Below the pieces are notes generated by a model. That model had not been told where the DNA came from. It did not search any database and saw only the letters and a program-made list of their open reading frames with translations. From Elmis aenea (taxonomy: Eukaryota > Arthropoda > Insecta > Coleoptera > Elmidae), in NCBI GenBank assembly GCA_947652605.1, contig OX393576.1:60612966-60676965 (forward strand): a DNA stretch of 64,000 nt, read 5' to 3'. Positions 34,658 to 47,632 of this stretch are shown one piece after another (the stretch's first letter is position 1; each line of letters begins with the position of its first letter). Both the position numbers and the translations under genes were made by a program.

Positions 34658-36150
34658 TACAGCAAGGTCCGTCACAATACACTATCGCTGTAGGCTGTTC
34701 TTTGTTTTGTTTTTCCATAGTGGTCTGAATAAAATAGACAAGTGTTTTTTGTGATTTTTTTGTATGATGTGCTAATCACAGAATTACGAATTTATTAATA
34801 CCTTATAATAAGCACGAACAGATTTTGCAAGTTCAGCCTAATTTGCTAACCGACACAACAGTTTTTTTTGCTACACACCCACGCATGTAACACAGAAAAT
34901 CTGTACAAACACGAGAAATCCTCCATAATCATTTTAAAATCAGCGAAATCCGCAAAAACGTATCCGATTTAAAATGCTCGTATTCCGCAGTTTTTTAACG
35001 TTGTTCCATTTTCTTATAATTAATCATTTGCTCCAATTCCGTCTGCACTTTATAACACAAAACCGTCCGCATCCATTAATCAAACTCTTTGTTTTTGCTG
35101 ATCTAATTTCGTTTCTTTTTGTTCACTCTAATGCTCAGGAGATGTGATTCTCCACTTGACTAACTTCGTTTCCTAAAATAAAAAAAGTTCACGTACTTTC
35201 CTGATTACCTATCTTTGACAGTACTGATATTTTATAATTCAGTTTGTACGTGGACGGCTTCACAGCATGCGCAATATTATTTAACCGTCTACGATATCAC
35301 GTAATAACTGCGTCTTTTCTGAAACATGTTCAAACGTAGCTGATAAATATTTATGCACTGTTTAAATAGACCTTTAATTAGTGGTTTTGTGTACAATTTA
35401 ATTACGTAATAACAGCAGAGTCGCTTATTTATATCGCGTGCCTTAAACGAACATTTACAAATCTGTCACTTTTTCTGGAGCAAAAATAAATAAATCCAGG
35501 TAAAATATTCCTAGGATTTTTCCTTACATTATGATCTCAATTTATATAAAATAAAATTTTTGGGTGTAATTTTGTGTGTTTAATTGAAAATTGCAACTTT
35601 TTTATTGCACCTTTTCAGTTTTAGTCACTCCATAAATTTTAGTGACTAAAATGCGAAAAATATTATTTAATAAATGCTGGAGTTATTTTGATACTACCTT
35701 TATTAGTGCAAATTAATTTCTAAAACGCTTCTTTTTATTTCTCAGAGGAACTCTCATAGAAATGCATTACGAGTTTTAAACTCTTTGCTCTTTATCACAT
35801 TTGGTTTTGCAATGAATTTTTTTTACAATGCTCAAAGAGATTTAAAAAAACAAAATCCACCATATAACATCTCAGATTTCATAACCAACCAGTACTCATT
35901 AGCATCAAAATATTCCAAAACACAAAAGATACCGTTGTCAGAGGCGTCGACAGACGTCGCTGGGTCCGGGGGTAAAATTTACATGAGCCCCAAGTATGTA
36001 TATAAATTATTTGAAAATTTATTTAAAAAAAAAAAACGAATTGTAAATTGTGAATATTTAATACACCATAAATAAAAAAGTATGTGGACTCCTGGGCCCT
36101 TACATTACCTCCAGGCCCGGAGCTCAGAGAAAAAACTTATTTTATTAATA

Positions 36151-36233
36151 TTTGGAGCGCGGAGCGGAGCGGGAGCGGAGCTGGAGCAGGCATCTTGATG
36201 CCGGAGCGGAGCTGGAGCGGAGCAACTAAAAAA
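36151..36233. repeat. GGAGC low-complexity repeat
   Basis: GGAGCGGAGCGGGAGCGGAG and variants fill about 80 bp, interrupted by CAGGCATCTTGATGCC, a small hairpin. The translated frame (SAERSGSGAGAG) is low complexity and not evidence of a gene. Confidence 0.8.
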
Positions 36234-36457
36234 TTGGACTGCTCCAAACCCCTGGTTAACTATTATCTCTTTAATGAGATTTGCTTTGTTTATTACGAAA
36301 TAATGTATATGTTTATTGTTTTTTTTTTGTTAATGTATGAAAATTTTATTAAAACTTAAAAGGTTATTGTTAATTGCCCCTTTGCACATACTATAAAAAT
36401 ATTGCTTGCTAATAATTAGTAGTACTATTGCACGAAATTTTTAATTGAAAGCAAAAT

Positions 36458-36505
36458 ACCGGTAATTTACCGGTTAACCGGTTTTTACCGTTACCGGTAT
36501 AAGTA
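36458..36505. repeat. ACCGGT inverted repeat cluster
   Basis: TACCGGTAA, TTACCGGTTAACCGG, TTTTTACCG and TTACCGGTA follow one another within 48 bp, giving several overlapping palindromes. Possibly the tip of a degraded transposon end. Confidence 0.7.
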
Positions 36506-38847
36506 AATTTCGGATGCCCTTGTAATAATCGATTTCGCCGTTACTCAAATTGCATTGTTAAAAAAAAATAATTAAAAAAAAATATATACAAACTTTCGGA
36601 GCCGATATTGTCATTTCAGCAGATGTTCTTTTTTCATTTGCAGGGTATTTTAAATATTTTTATTTTTTTGGGTAAAGCAACTTTGGCAAATCGAAAGTCT
36701 AATATAGTTTTTCAGTTTTTTAATACAAATATATTTACAGCAATTGATTAAAGGATTTTTTCCCTTGATATAAATCTCTGACTATTGATGTGATTGTGGG
36801 AACTTAGTAGGTATAATCATGAATGTGTAGCAAGTATTTGATGTTGGTAAACGGCATTAATTTGACATGGCATATCGTCATCCGGCAATAATTCTGTAAC
36901 ATGGTAAGCTTAGGGCAGCTGAAAATCAATATCGATGCGATTAATATTGCTTTGGTGAAACATGCGCCTCTCTGTAACAACGAGCATTGGTCAGTGTACA
37001 AGTGCAGCGATTGTTTTGTCGGTAATCAGTCCGATTTTGTTTTGTTCACCTTATTGGTTTTCCCGGCAGTTAAGTTTGTTCCAGGCGCTCGCCTAAAATC
37101 GAAAACCTTATGTCGCACAAGACATATGGCTGCGGTTCAAACATAATGTTAACTTTACGTTGGGTTTGGGTGCGAACGACAAAGATAAAGTATATGTCAC
37201 CGAGGTCATACCTCCTTGCCTGTGAGCAAAGCCAATCGTGGCGACTTGAGCAATTAAAAGCTGTCTCCGTCCATTGTGAAAGGGCTAAACTCATTATCTT
37301 GTCGATATGTTCTGTTCAACAGCGGCCAACGGACGGTTACAATAAGCAGCTGCAGTCCTGTTGAGATAACAACGCGATTGCGGTAAGGTCTGTCCTGGGA
37401 CCTTTCAACCCCTTATCAGCACGGAACTGGTTCTACTCGCCACCACATATATCTGGTATTTTACACCAGTTAAACAATGGGCATCGTAAAGCAGGGAGCT
37501 AAAATGTGAGATCAAGCCATAAATTGTTATTTCCCAAGTGTGCTTCGAAAGAGGGTTGTACATTTTGAAGTAAAAGTCTGGCGTAAATTTGGTAAATGCT
37601 CTGTAGGAACTATTAAAGTGGTCAAAGTCAGGAGGTTCTCGATATTTCACCAATCTTACAACTCATTAGATTTATATGCACTTGTAGGTCGACAGTGTAA
37701 GACCTTAAAGATTGATAGTTCGCCATGAAACGCGCAGTTTTAAACTTAAAACGATAAATCTTTTGTTTCATTAAAGGTAAATTTTATTTATTAAAAATCG
37801 CTCATCTTTTTTCGGAGAATGAATCTAGATCACTCTAATCTTTTCATCTGTAGCAGTCTTATTCAATTATGCATTAACTCATAAAAAATATTTTTACTGT
37901 TAAAAACCTTCGCGGACAGTGCGATTTTACTATGGCTTCCAAAAAACGTACTTTGTTTTTTAAGGTTATTTCACTTATTTAACTTTCAAAATACTTGTGC
38001 ACTATGTAAAAATTAATATCATCGCATTTTTCGATAAAAAAAACATCGCCGTAGGTGTATCATGTCCCAGTACATCAATTTGGCATAAGCAGTCGTGTCC
38101 CATACCATTACATTATTTAAAATAATGATAAATTTGTAATAATAAAAGTAAAAATGCGTAAAAAAATCATGTACCTGGTTAGACAGTTGAAAAAAGTAAG
38201 CAGACAAAAATTTTACGCAAAAAAGACTTTATTCTATAATAAACAAAAAATTTATCAATATCTTTGTATATTTGCAATAAACATGTTTCTTTTTTGACAG
38301 TCATATATGCCTAAATAAATACATATTTTATATTTAAATATGTATGAAATTGTTAAAATTAACTCTACGTGCAGAACACACCAATAAGCGCACCTTTTAC
38401 TTCTCCGCATATAAACACACTGAGACGTGACTGCAAACGCAGTCGTGGCACTATGAGTAGAGTTTTTTTTATCGAAAGAAGGGGTTGTTTAAAAATACTG
38501 CTAAAAAATTTATATGGACAGTGCCCCGTGTTTACATGGAATATTCAGGGACAGTCAATGCATATCTACATATATTTAAACGCAAAACATGACTGCAAAC
38601 GCATTCATGCATCTCCTGGACTGATTTACTCTGACTGCATATGCAGAAGTGTCCCAGTTCATTACTCTTAAATAACTGCATATGCAAACTGTCTGCGAAG
38701 GTGTTGTGTTTTAAAGTTGGTCTATCGCTTCTACAGGGAATCCGGAAAAAATGTAAGTAAATGTAAAGAAAACTTATTTACACTATTACAACATGATATA
38801 CCTACATAAATATTTTTTTTTTTTTTAAATTAAATTTTGATAATATA

Positions 38848-41126
38848 CAGGGTGAGTCACGACGGACGCGTCGGAGTTTTATGGCAAAACGCTTTATATT
38901 TTCCGATTTCTGTCGCTGTTAGATTATGTAAGTCAATAAGGGCTACATTTTAAAAATATTTTCAAACATACAGGGTGCTCCAAAAAAGAGTGGCATATCA
39001 AAGTTATACTTTTTCTTATGGAACACCCTATATATTTTTACATTTTTGGATTCCTCTTTAAATTTAATTAAAAAAATGTATAAGGTCATACGGGTTTAAA
39101 GTTAACCGTTCTCGTGAAAATCGCATTTTCATGAAAATACAGTATTTTCAAAAATTTTCAACATTTAAAAACTTTGAGAAGTCTGAAGAAATTCGCTTGG
39201 AGTTAAGATTGACAATAGATTATGTAACACTTTGCACCACCTACATTTTTAAAATATTATACAGGGCGTTTTTTACGCTTGGTCAAACTTGTGAATCTTT
39301 AAACATCGATAACTAATTTTTTTTAAATACAACCCCTTATATTTTCTTACACCGTCTTATAGAAAATTTAATTCTCTTTCGAAAACATTAATACTGTTTT
39401 ATACCTAAAATTGATATTTTCCGAGATATCGCGATTTTATTGTTAATTATTAGGGCAATGTAATATTTTCGAGTAGGCTACGAAGGTAGACAGCGGTAAT
39501 TTGAAACAATTGAACGAAAAAACAAGAAAGGTTTAGTTTTATCTTTTGCCTACGCATTTTTAACATTTTTTTATAGTGAAGAGGAATCTCACGTTTAAAT
39601 CGAGATTTCTTACAATTATTTATGCATTTATTTATTGGACCAGTATGATAAGATGATTAGTAAATCATATAAACTATTTTTTTTGTATGATACGACTCTC
39701 GGTTCTACCAAAATGTCTTTGCTTAACTTCTGGTTCCACGCATTTTGCAAACATTGTGTTTTATACAGTGTGCACAAAGTTTAATGAAGGTAAGTGTTTA
39801 TGGTGTCTTAACTAAAATATAAATACACAGAAAATATTTCAAATTGGGACCGTAGTAACTTTAATTGTACATTTATAAAAATATTTCCAGTGATAACTAA
39901 AATGTATGTAATAATAATTCAAAAACTTTTGAGACAATCACTCCTAATATATTGCGTAATGCAAGGCGTTCACTTGAAAAGAGGATCACAATGTGTATTC
40001 AAGAGGATCGTCATGTTGAACATTTATTGTAATCGGCTGTTAAATTTTGTTTTTGAATTATTATTACATTTTAGTTATCACTAGAAATATTTTTATAAAT
40101 GTTCAATTAAAGTTACTACGTTCCCAATTTGAAATATTTTCTGTGTTTATATTTTAGTTAACACACCATAAACACTTACTTATATTAAACATTGTGCACA
40201 CTGTATAAAACACAATGTTTGCAAAATGCGTGGAACCAGAATTTAAGCAAAGACATTTTGGTAGAACAGAGTGTCGTATTATAAACATACAAAAAAATGG
40301 TTTATAGGATTTAGTAATCATCTTATCATACTGGTCCAATAAATAAATGCATAAATAATTTTAAGAAATCTCGATTTAAACGTGAGATTGCTCTTCATTA
40401 TAAAAAAATGTCAAAAATGCGTAGGCAAAAGATAAAACTAAACCTTTCTTGTTCTTTCTTTCAATTGTTTCAAATTACCGCTGTCTACCTTCATAGCCTA
40501 CTCGAAAATACTACTTTGACCTACTAATTAACAATAAAATCGCGATATCTCGGAAAATATAAATTTTAGGTATAAAACAGTATTAATGTTTTCGAAAGAG
40601 AATTAAATTTTCTATAAGACGGTGCAAAAAAATATAAGGGGTTGTATTTAAAAAAAATGAGTTATCGATGTTTAAAGTTTCACAAGTTTGACCAAGCGTA
40701 AAAAACGCCCTGTATAATATTTTAAAAATGTAGGTGATGCAAAGTGTTACATAATCTATTGTCAATCTTAACTCTAAGCGAATTTCTTCAGACTTCTCAA
40801 AGTTTTTAAATGTTGAAAATTTTTGAAAATACTGAATTTTCATAAAAATGCGATTTTCACGAGAACGGTTGACTTTAGACCCATATGACCTTATACATTT
40901 TTTAAATTAAATTTAAAGAGGAATCCAAAAATGTAAAAATATACAGGGTGTTCCATAAGAAAAAGTATAACTTTGATATGCCACACTTTTTTGGAGCACC
41001 CTGTATGTTTGAAAATATTTTTAAAATGTAGCCCTTATTGACTTACATAATCTAACTGCGACAGAAATTGGAAAATATAAAGCGTTTTGCCATAAAACTC
41101 CGACGCGTCCGTCGTGACTCACCCTG
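38848..41126. mobile_element. Near-perfect 2.28-kb fold-back element
   Basis: CAGGGTGAGTCACGACGGAC at the left and its complement at the right are flanked by TA. The arms, about 38848-39925 and 40060-41126, differ at only a few positions over more than 1 kb, with a spacer of about 130 bp. Each arm has an internal CAGGGTGCTCC...GGAACACCCTA block (38971-39030) and a second degraded block starting CAGGGCG at 39262. The arms between these blocks match the 711-2617 family (ATTTTTGGATTCCTCTT, ACGCTTGGTCAAACTTGTGA). No transposase frame is visible; the 60-90 codon frames in the arms are mirrored in both arms and are not genes. Confidence 0.9.
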
Positions 41127-41128
41127 TA

Positions 41129-43459
41129 TAGTTAATTTATTCAGAAAAGAAAAGAAGCTTAATGAAAAAAAAGTCTATTATTACCAGAAGAAAGTCTTTT
41201 ATGAACAAATAATGATTTTTTGGTATTTTTTTATTCAGTTCTTTTTAGAATCAAATTATGTTATATGCCTTCGTTGTTCTTATGATGATCCTAATTTTTA
41301 ATGTCAAACCTTAAATTTGTAACACCCTGTACAAGCAAATGAATCGAATTCATATTTTTAGTTTCATTATTCTTTCTTTAGAAAATAATGAAAAGTTATA
41401 AGCTGCTATCATATCCCAATAGTCTGAATCCCTCAATATTGCATCGTTCTAGTTTCTTTGTTCTAAAAGAACTAAATTTTTGTCTATTCAACCAAATCTA
41501 ATAAACTCAGCTAAATTTTAAGTCGAAGATAGATTCGATTTACTTCAGTTGCGAACAAAGGAGTGGTAGTTCTTATATAAATCGTTTAGGAGTGTTTAAA
41601 ACTTTTGTATTATCTGCTATTGTAAATCAGTTTACGATAGAGCAGGCCCCTCCTAAGGAGGGCAAGTGATTAAATTGTTTTTTAACTGTTTTTACATAAA
41701 TTAAGGAATTTGCATCAACGGAAAGTTTGTTCCCAAATAATTTATGTGTTATTTGTTTGATATTTTAAAAGGGGGAAGTAAAAATATTCCTTGTACTGAT
41801 AAAATGGGGTGTAAGAAATAGATCAATAAGTTTTTGCTGCTTTAGTTGGATTCACTCTTTTTTTTGTAGCCTTCTAGTAGGTATTTGTATAAAAATGGCA
41901 AATGAATTAAAGTGATCATTGTAAATCTGTTTAAATGTTTAATTTTGTTGTTGTGGTGTTGGATCTTCAAGAAGGAAAAAATTTTTAATATGCATTTTTT
42001 TTTTTGAGTTACTTTGAATACTTTTTTGAAGTTGGTCAATGATATAAGTTTTCTTTTCAAAAGGATCGTAAAACTTTTGCTGAATAAATTCAAGAGCACT
42101 TTAAAATTTAAGTTTACGTTCGGGCGCCAGAGGAATCAATAAGTGGCGTTTATTTTGTAACTGAAATTAGATCTCAAAACGTATTCCGAAATATTTTACT
42201 TTATGGCAATTTTCACGTCGCATGGAAATGCTAAATCAATTTTTCACCTGTTCCTCAAAATTGATGTGCCTCAGAAAATCGCGCGCTTCGTCGCCTTTCA
42301 CGGTTTAGTTATGCAGAGACAGTCCCGGGCGTCACCTTTTACGCATCGACGCTCCATCACCCTAAATAACGACACCCACTTTTCCTCTGAGCTTAAAACT
42401 CCTTAAAACCATGCTTTTTTTGTAATCCTACATTTTATTAATTATTTCATTTCTTTGGCTGGCCTACTTTCACTTTGGAAAGTCTCGAATTACATCCGTC
42501 AACGTCACCATTCATTTATATATTAAAAAACCGCGTCCAAACAATGTATCAAAATTCACAGCATTAACACTTTGTGACAAAAATATTCTGATTAAAAAAT
42601 ATGTTCAAAAAACAAGATATACAATTTTAAGTACCTACAGCCTAATTAAACGCGTTATATTATTGATTTAATCACCCGAAATTTTTAAAAGCTTAAAAAA
42701 AGGCTAAGCAGTCATAAACGGGAAAATTTACTAGTTAAAAAAAATAAATAAAAAAGAGTAGTAGTACAAAAGTTAATCTTTGAATAAAAAGTCACTTTTT
42801 ATATTGATAGAGAGAATTGCTCTTTGAAGAAAATCTTTGCCAGTTTTTAAACTGTCCCCACGTTACCAATAGACTCATTTCCAAGTTATCTACAATAATA
42901 ATCTGATAAAGACGCAATAGTCTAAGACTGGCACAGATTTTCTTCAAGATGCAATATCTCCTGAAAATAAAGTAAATGATTTTTTTTTTTGTAACTAGGT
43001 ATATGTATGTACACTTCAAATGAGTCATTTACAAAATTCACACTTTACTAAAATACATTTTTTAATATTTTTTACAAGTAAACGGCAATAAAACTGAAGT
43101 ATTTTAGTGCATATCAGTATCTTATTAATTAAAAAAATGTTATTACTAACCACCCTTGTTCAAACCGTTTATTATAAATTGGTGCATATCATATTTTTTT
43201 CGAGATTTTTAAGGGTTTCCATGTTCGTCTTTTTAAAAATACTGATGAAGTCTATAACATTTGCCCACATTTCTATGAATTAGGTACAACATATTTTATT
43301 TCATTTGCAAATATTTATTTTGAGAATTCACTGAACCCCAATATTTTTGTTTTTGAGCCGTCAATAGACCAACACCATTTTCATAATGATTGAATTGTAA
43401 CAATTAATTAATTTTAATTTTACTTGAATTTCGTTTTCAGTTTTGTTTATAAATAATAT
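41129..43459. other. Unassigned stretch with possible LTR remnant
   Basis: AACACCCTGTACA at 41321-41333 is an orphan end. On the minus strand at 42138-42127, TGGCGCCCGAAC matches the first 12 bases of a tRNA-Lys type primer-binding site, and AATAAA lies about 30 bases before it. A less AT-rich patch is 42120-42400. No gene is supported. Confidence 0.35.
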
Positions 43460-43467
43460 CAGGTAAC

Positions 43468-43651
43468 CAGTGCCGGATTTACGTATAAGCTACACAAACT
43501 ATAGCTTAGGGCCCCCACTTTCTTGGAGACCCCCAAAAAATTGTCTATCTATATATTTGGCATATTTGGCACTGACATATAATATCTGGACTTATAAAGG
43601 GCCCCATATCTCAAATAGCCTAGGGCCTTATCAAGTATAAATCCGGCCCTG
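43468..43651. mobile_element. hAT-type MITE, 184 bp, 8-bp duplication
   Basis: Ends CAGTGCCGGATTTA and TAAATCCGGCCCTG form the terminal inverted repeat. CAGGTAAC flanks it exactly at 43460-43467 and 43652-43659. Eight-base duplication and CAG(T/G)GCCGG ends are typical of hAT elements. The interior has TAGGGCCCCC and AAGGGCCCCAT in inverted order and no coding capacity. Confidence 0.92.
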
Positions 43652-43660
43652 CAGGTAACC

Positions 43661-43806
43661 AAAAAAGTTCGAGCAGATATTGATGGTAAAATATAAAAAT
43701 ATATTAGAAACCAGTAATACACTTTTATTCATTGAAATAATTACCATCACACTCAATGACCTTTTGCCAACGTGACGCCTATTTTTGTATGCCGTTATTG
43801 TAGAAA
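43661..43806 (-). pseudogene. Mariner transposase C-terminal remnant
   Basis: On the minus strand the frame reads FYNNGIQK, a stop, then ASRWQKVIECDGNYFNE and a stop. This is the C-terminal helix region of mariner transposases. A few upstream codons (LY) appear on the other side of the pogo-type MITE at 44563, so that MITE split the relic. The hAT-type MITE lies just beyond its 3' end. Confidence 0.7.
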
Positions 43807-43808
43807 TA

Positions 43809-44560
43809 GGGGAGACCGGGGATAAAAGTAACACGGGTAGGTTGTAACAGTGCCTATAGTTTCTTTAATTTTTGTTTTATATCGCCCTAAACGCTTTTGC
43901 AATGTTAAGTTACATCCAGCTCCCTACCTACATTGCTAGTTTTCATCTGCCATAGAGGTTAACTTTTTGCCAGCCAGAGTCACTATTTTCCGCCTAAAAG
44001 TTACTGCGTTGTCTCATCCGTCGAGTAACTTTTAGGCGATCTCTAAAATAGGAACAAAAAAGTACCTACATTATTTTGTTCTAAATTTAGTTGGCTATTG
44101 GTGGATGCAATACAATTTGACGTTAGAATCGTGGTTAATTGTGGATTCCCTGAATTTTTTTTGTGTACACTTGGGGTCAAAAGTAACAAAGTGTTACAAC
44201 CAACCCCAATTAATGTTTTCACTTGCAAATGTTCACTCTTAGCACATAATTGGTGGCTTTCTTCGTAGATGAGAATATACAAGAGTTGTCGGAATAATTT
44301 TCCAGTTTGTTGTATCTTTTTGATTCACATTTTTAAATATGTACTTATAATCTTGACAAACCTGGTAACTGCAGTCCCAAATTATTAAATTATAAAACTC
44401 AGTATATAATATCGGTTTAATGATGGAAATGTATGTAAAGCTAAATCACAAGACAAATGTCCAATCTATCATTAAACCAATTTGGATGTAAAAAATTTGT
44501 AATAATCTATGAGAAATTAAATAAAAACAAAAAAATTTTACTTTTATCCCCGATCTCCCC
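43809..44560. mobile_element. Pogo-type non-autonomous element, 752 bp
   Basis: Ends GGGGAGACCGGGGATAAAAG and, inverted, GGGGAGATCGGGGATAAAAG are flanked by TA (43807-43808 and 44561-44562). Subterminal motifs with GTAAC recur (AAAAGTAACACGGG, GGTTGTAACAG, AAAAGTAACAAAGTGTTACAACC). A small inverted repeat CGCCTAAAAGTTACT/AGTAACTTTTAGGCG lies at 43991-44039. The ends resemble those of the pogo element at 51736-53707 (GGGGAGAACGGGTAC). No transposase. Confidence 0.88.
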
Positions 44561-44562
44561 TA

Positions 44563-47500
44563 CAACGAATTTAAAAGTAAAATAGCATGATTTTAATTCT
44601 CAGCGCACCTAGTGTTTAATTAGACTACGATTACGATTAAGTAATGTTATTACGCAATGTGGTTGGCTAGCGAATTTTTAATTAGGCAAAGCATATGGAT
44701 ATTTCAAAAACACCAAATTATGTGTAAGTTATTTGTCTTCTCAATTCCAAAAATGAACTTATGACTTTTATAATAAACGGTCTATATTAAAAATTTGTGA
44801 ATAAAGTCGCTTAAAAATCTGTCTACAAAAAATGTGAGGTAGCTTTCAATTCACGCGTCACAACATCACAATGGGCGGTCGACCTTAACAAAGAGGGACA
44901 AATACACTCAAAAGTTAACCGAAGTCTGAAATCAATCAAAATGTCTTTGTCGGGAAATTTTAATGAGTATTAAGCTGTATAGGTCAAAATAGAATATAAC
45001 GATTTATGATATTACAAGGCTTTGAGCTTTTCAACATTTTAGTGGTATAACTAAGTAAGGTTTCGTCGTAATTTTCGTAAGGCAACGCTAAAAATCGCAA
45101 TAAAACGAATAATGTCAAGACGTTTATTGCCCGACCGTAGTAAACAGTAAATGCGAGGACCCTTATTAGATCTATTCATATATTTTATAATAGATTGAAA
45201 CTGTACACGAGAATTTTCATCCGTTTCGTCAAAAATCTTTTCTCCGGAATTCAGCAAGGCCTGATCGATAATTCACTCGCAACAAAGAGAGACTCGGCAT
45301 ATGATAAGATCGGCGTTCGGCAATCATCCTAATCTTGCTCATCTTCTTTATTAAATTGCTTCAAATCAAGGCAGAGTTAGTCAGCAGTTTCACATGAGGT
45401 ATAAAAGGAAGGTCTTTGGATTTTTGCCATACCTGCGCTAGACACTTTCACGGCCAATCTGATACGCTGCCATAAAGTGTTTACGACCAGCAATAAATCT
45501 GGAAATATGTACGTAATATTACCTTTACCGGAAGGGAAAGTTCGACAGATTTTGAGTACCTCAGGATATAAGCCAAAAAGCGCAAAGCTTCGACGCAACC
45601 TCGTCTTTTATGCCCTTTTATTTATAAGAGTAAACTTGATTAAATTTATCATTTAGTAAATTATCAATTTGGAAAGTCGTGAAAATCTGCCCCCTAAATT
45701 TGATTAATATTTCCGTTCATGATACAATAACTTTTAATAAATATTTTATTTTAGGGTTGCGTGTGACATCAGTCAAATGGAGGGTTACGTTAGCTTTTAG
45801 GAAATTATTGCGTGTTTCTCGACATTTTCTAGTTACTGATGCTCCGTATAAATAGATTATTTATGGTATGGATGACTTAGCGAAAATATGACTCAACAAA
45901 AGGGTTGTTAGTAGATAACAAAAATAATGAACGAATTTCATGTTCCAGGTCTCCAGTAATTTGGACGTCTTTTTAAATAAAAAAGTGAAATTTTTTCTTA
46001 TATTTATATTTGATTAGACGCACCTAAAAATTCTCAAAACAATACATTTGTATTGGAATTTCATGTAGATGCGAATTGTAATAATTGTAAAACATGTAAC
46101 TACATCAATAATCTGTTTCTAGTCAAAAACCCTTTATTCAATTTACCTTTACCACGAATTAAAGATTAAGCTATAAGCAACGTACTATTTTTTGTATCAA
46201 AACACAATTGATGTTTAAATATAATCTCTATTTACTTCTAAGTTCACTTATAATACAAAAGGCAGTAATCCTCTTATCCTATCTTTAATTACGCTTCAGT
46301 AGTAAGGATTCCTCTCAGCACCACCCACTTACGCTAAAATGGGTAACTTTGATCATCACTTTATGACAAATTATTTCGTACAGTCAGTTTATAAATCATG
46401 GAATGCAAAGTCTCTTGGTTTCATTAATTTAAAATTAATTATCTGTTTAAAGCGAATAATTTTATCTTGAACAAAGCATGTTTGTTACATAAAATTGAAG
46501 ATACTTTATTAAATTCGCTAAACGCAAACAAATCGTTTATCAATTAAAAATTAAGTCGTTATATTAAAATATTAGGTTATGTATTAGACATATACATATA
46601 CACCTGTCTTAGTAATTAAACCCAAGTTTAAATAAATGAAAGTTTTACGACTTTACTAGTAAAACTAGGAGTCTATTAATCAATTTATCGAACAGAGAGT
46701 CTTCATGGAGCAAGCAGTAATTTTTAGATTGATTGTCATGTGTACGTTTCGTAATAATTGAAAGTGATAATTTGTACCTAGAAATTATTGCAATTTTCAT
46801 TTGTTTTGGCTATAAGAGGACGGATAATGTGTAGATAATTTCCGAATAGTAATTAGAAACATTGTTTTTAGAGGCAGTTGTCAGCATCACTTAAAACCGA
46901 TCAAAACACGTTTGCATGGAATCGCTTATAAATCTGTCAAATTATTTTGGTTAAAGCGGTTTCTTTCCTCGCCATTACCTTTAGCTTCTCACATATTTGA
47001 ATATGTCAATAAGGCCAACATTCATTTTTCTGACAAGTTGTGGGTTTGATTTGAAAGGTTACACTTACTAAGCATATGGTTGTCAAGAGGAGGTCATGGG
47101 TTACGGGACAATAAATCTTAGAAAGCCTCTCTAGAATTTATGGATATAATTTATATGGATCTTCGAAACTTATCTTGTTATCGACCATAATTTAAAACCG
47201 ACAATTTTTGCCATTTAAACCTTGATCGTTTTTTTTTGTTCCGTTACGAATTAATAATAATTTTTTACATTTATTTTGATTATAACTACAAGACATTACT
47301 TTAAAATTAAAAAATTTAAAGATTGTTTTGTGCATTGACACAAAAAGCAAGTAAGCCAATTATGAGGACACATGGGCCAGTTTGATGGCTTTAGGAACGT
47401 TAAATGTTATTTCCTTATACGTAAAGGGATACATTGGTTTTTTGTTATAAATAAAATACCATTCTCTTTAGTTTTGCGCCAATACTGTAATTTTTTTACT

Positions 47501-47628
47501 TTCTATGACGTCTTATATAATGTAACTGACAAACCTAACCGTAAGAACTTAAAGATAAAGTTAAAAAAATCGTTTTAATATATCAATAAAGCTCAGTTTT
47601 ACTATTCGTAGGGACTTCGATTATTTAA
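44563..47628. other. Unassigned 3-kb stretch
   Basis: No transposon or gene recognised. The segment 45040-45620 is less AT-rich with short open frames on the minus strand (45051-45257 and 45377-45598) that have no recognised domain. Confidence 0.4.
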
Positions 47629-47632
47629 TTAA

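Larger units (their letters stand above)
34660..38845. other. Unassigned 4.2-kb stretch
   Basis: No supported gene. It holds the GGAGC and ACCGGT repeats described separately, a small inverted repeat TTTTAGTCACT/AGTGACTAAAA at 35619-35650, and a less AT-rich island at 36840-37740 with many overlapping short frames on both strands, none with a recognised domain. Confidence 0.4.

Noticed and set aside
35619..35650. Small inverted repeat TTTTAGTCACT/AGTGACTAAAA
   Set aside because: Too short and AT-rich to interpret as an element or regulatory site.
36084..36359. 91-codon frame rich in S, G, A and E
   Set aside because: Produced by the GGAGC repeat; low complexity.
39131..40843. Matching 60-86-codon frames at 39131-39316 (plus) and 40583-40843 (minus)
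   Set aside because: They are the same sequence in the two arms of a palindrome, with no transposase-like motif.
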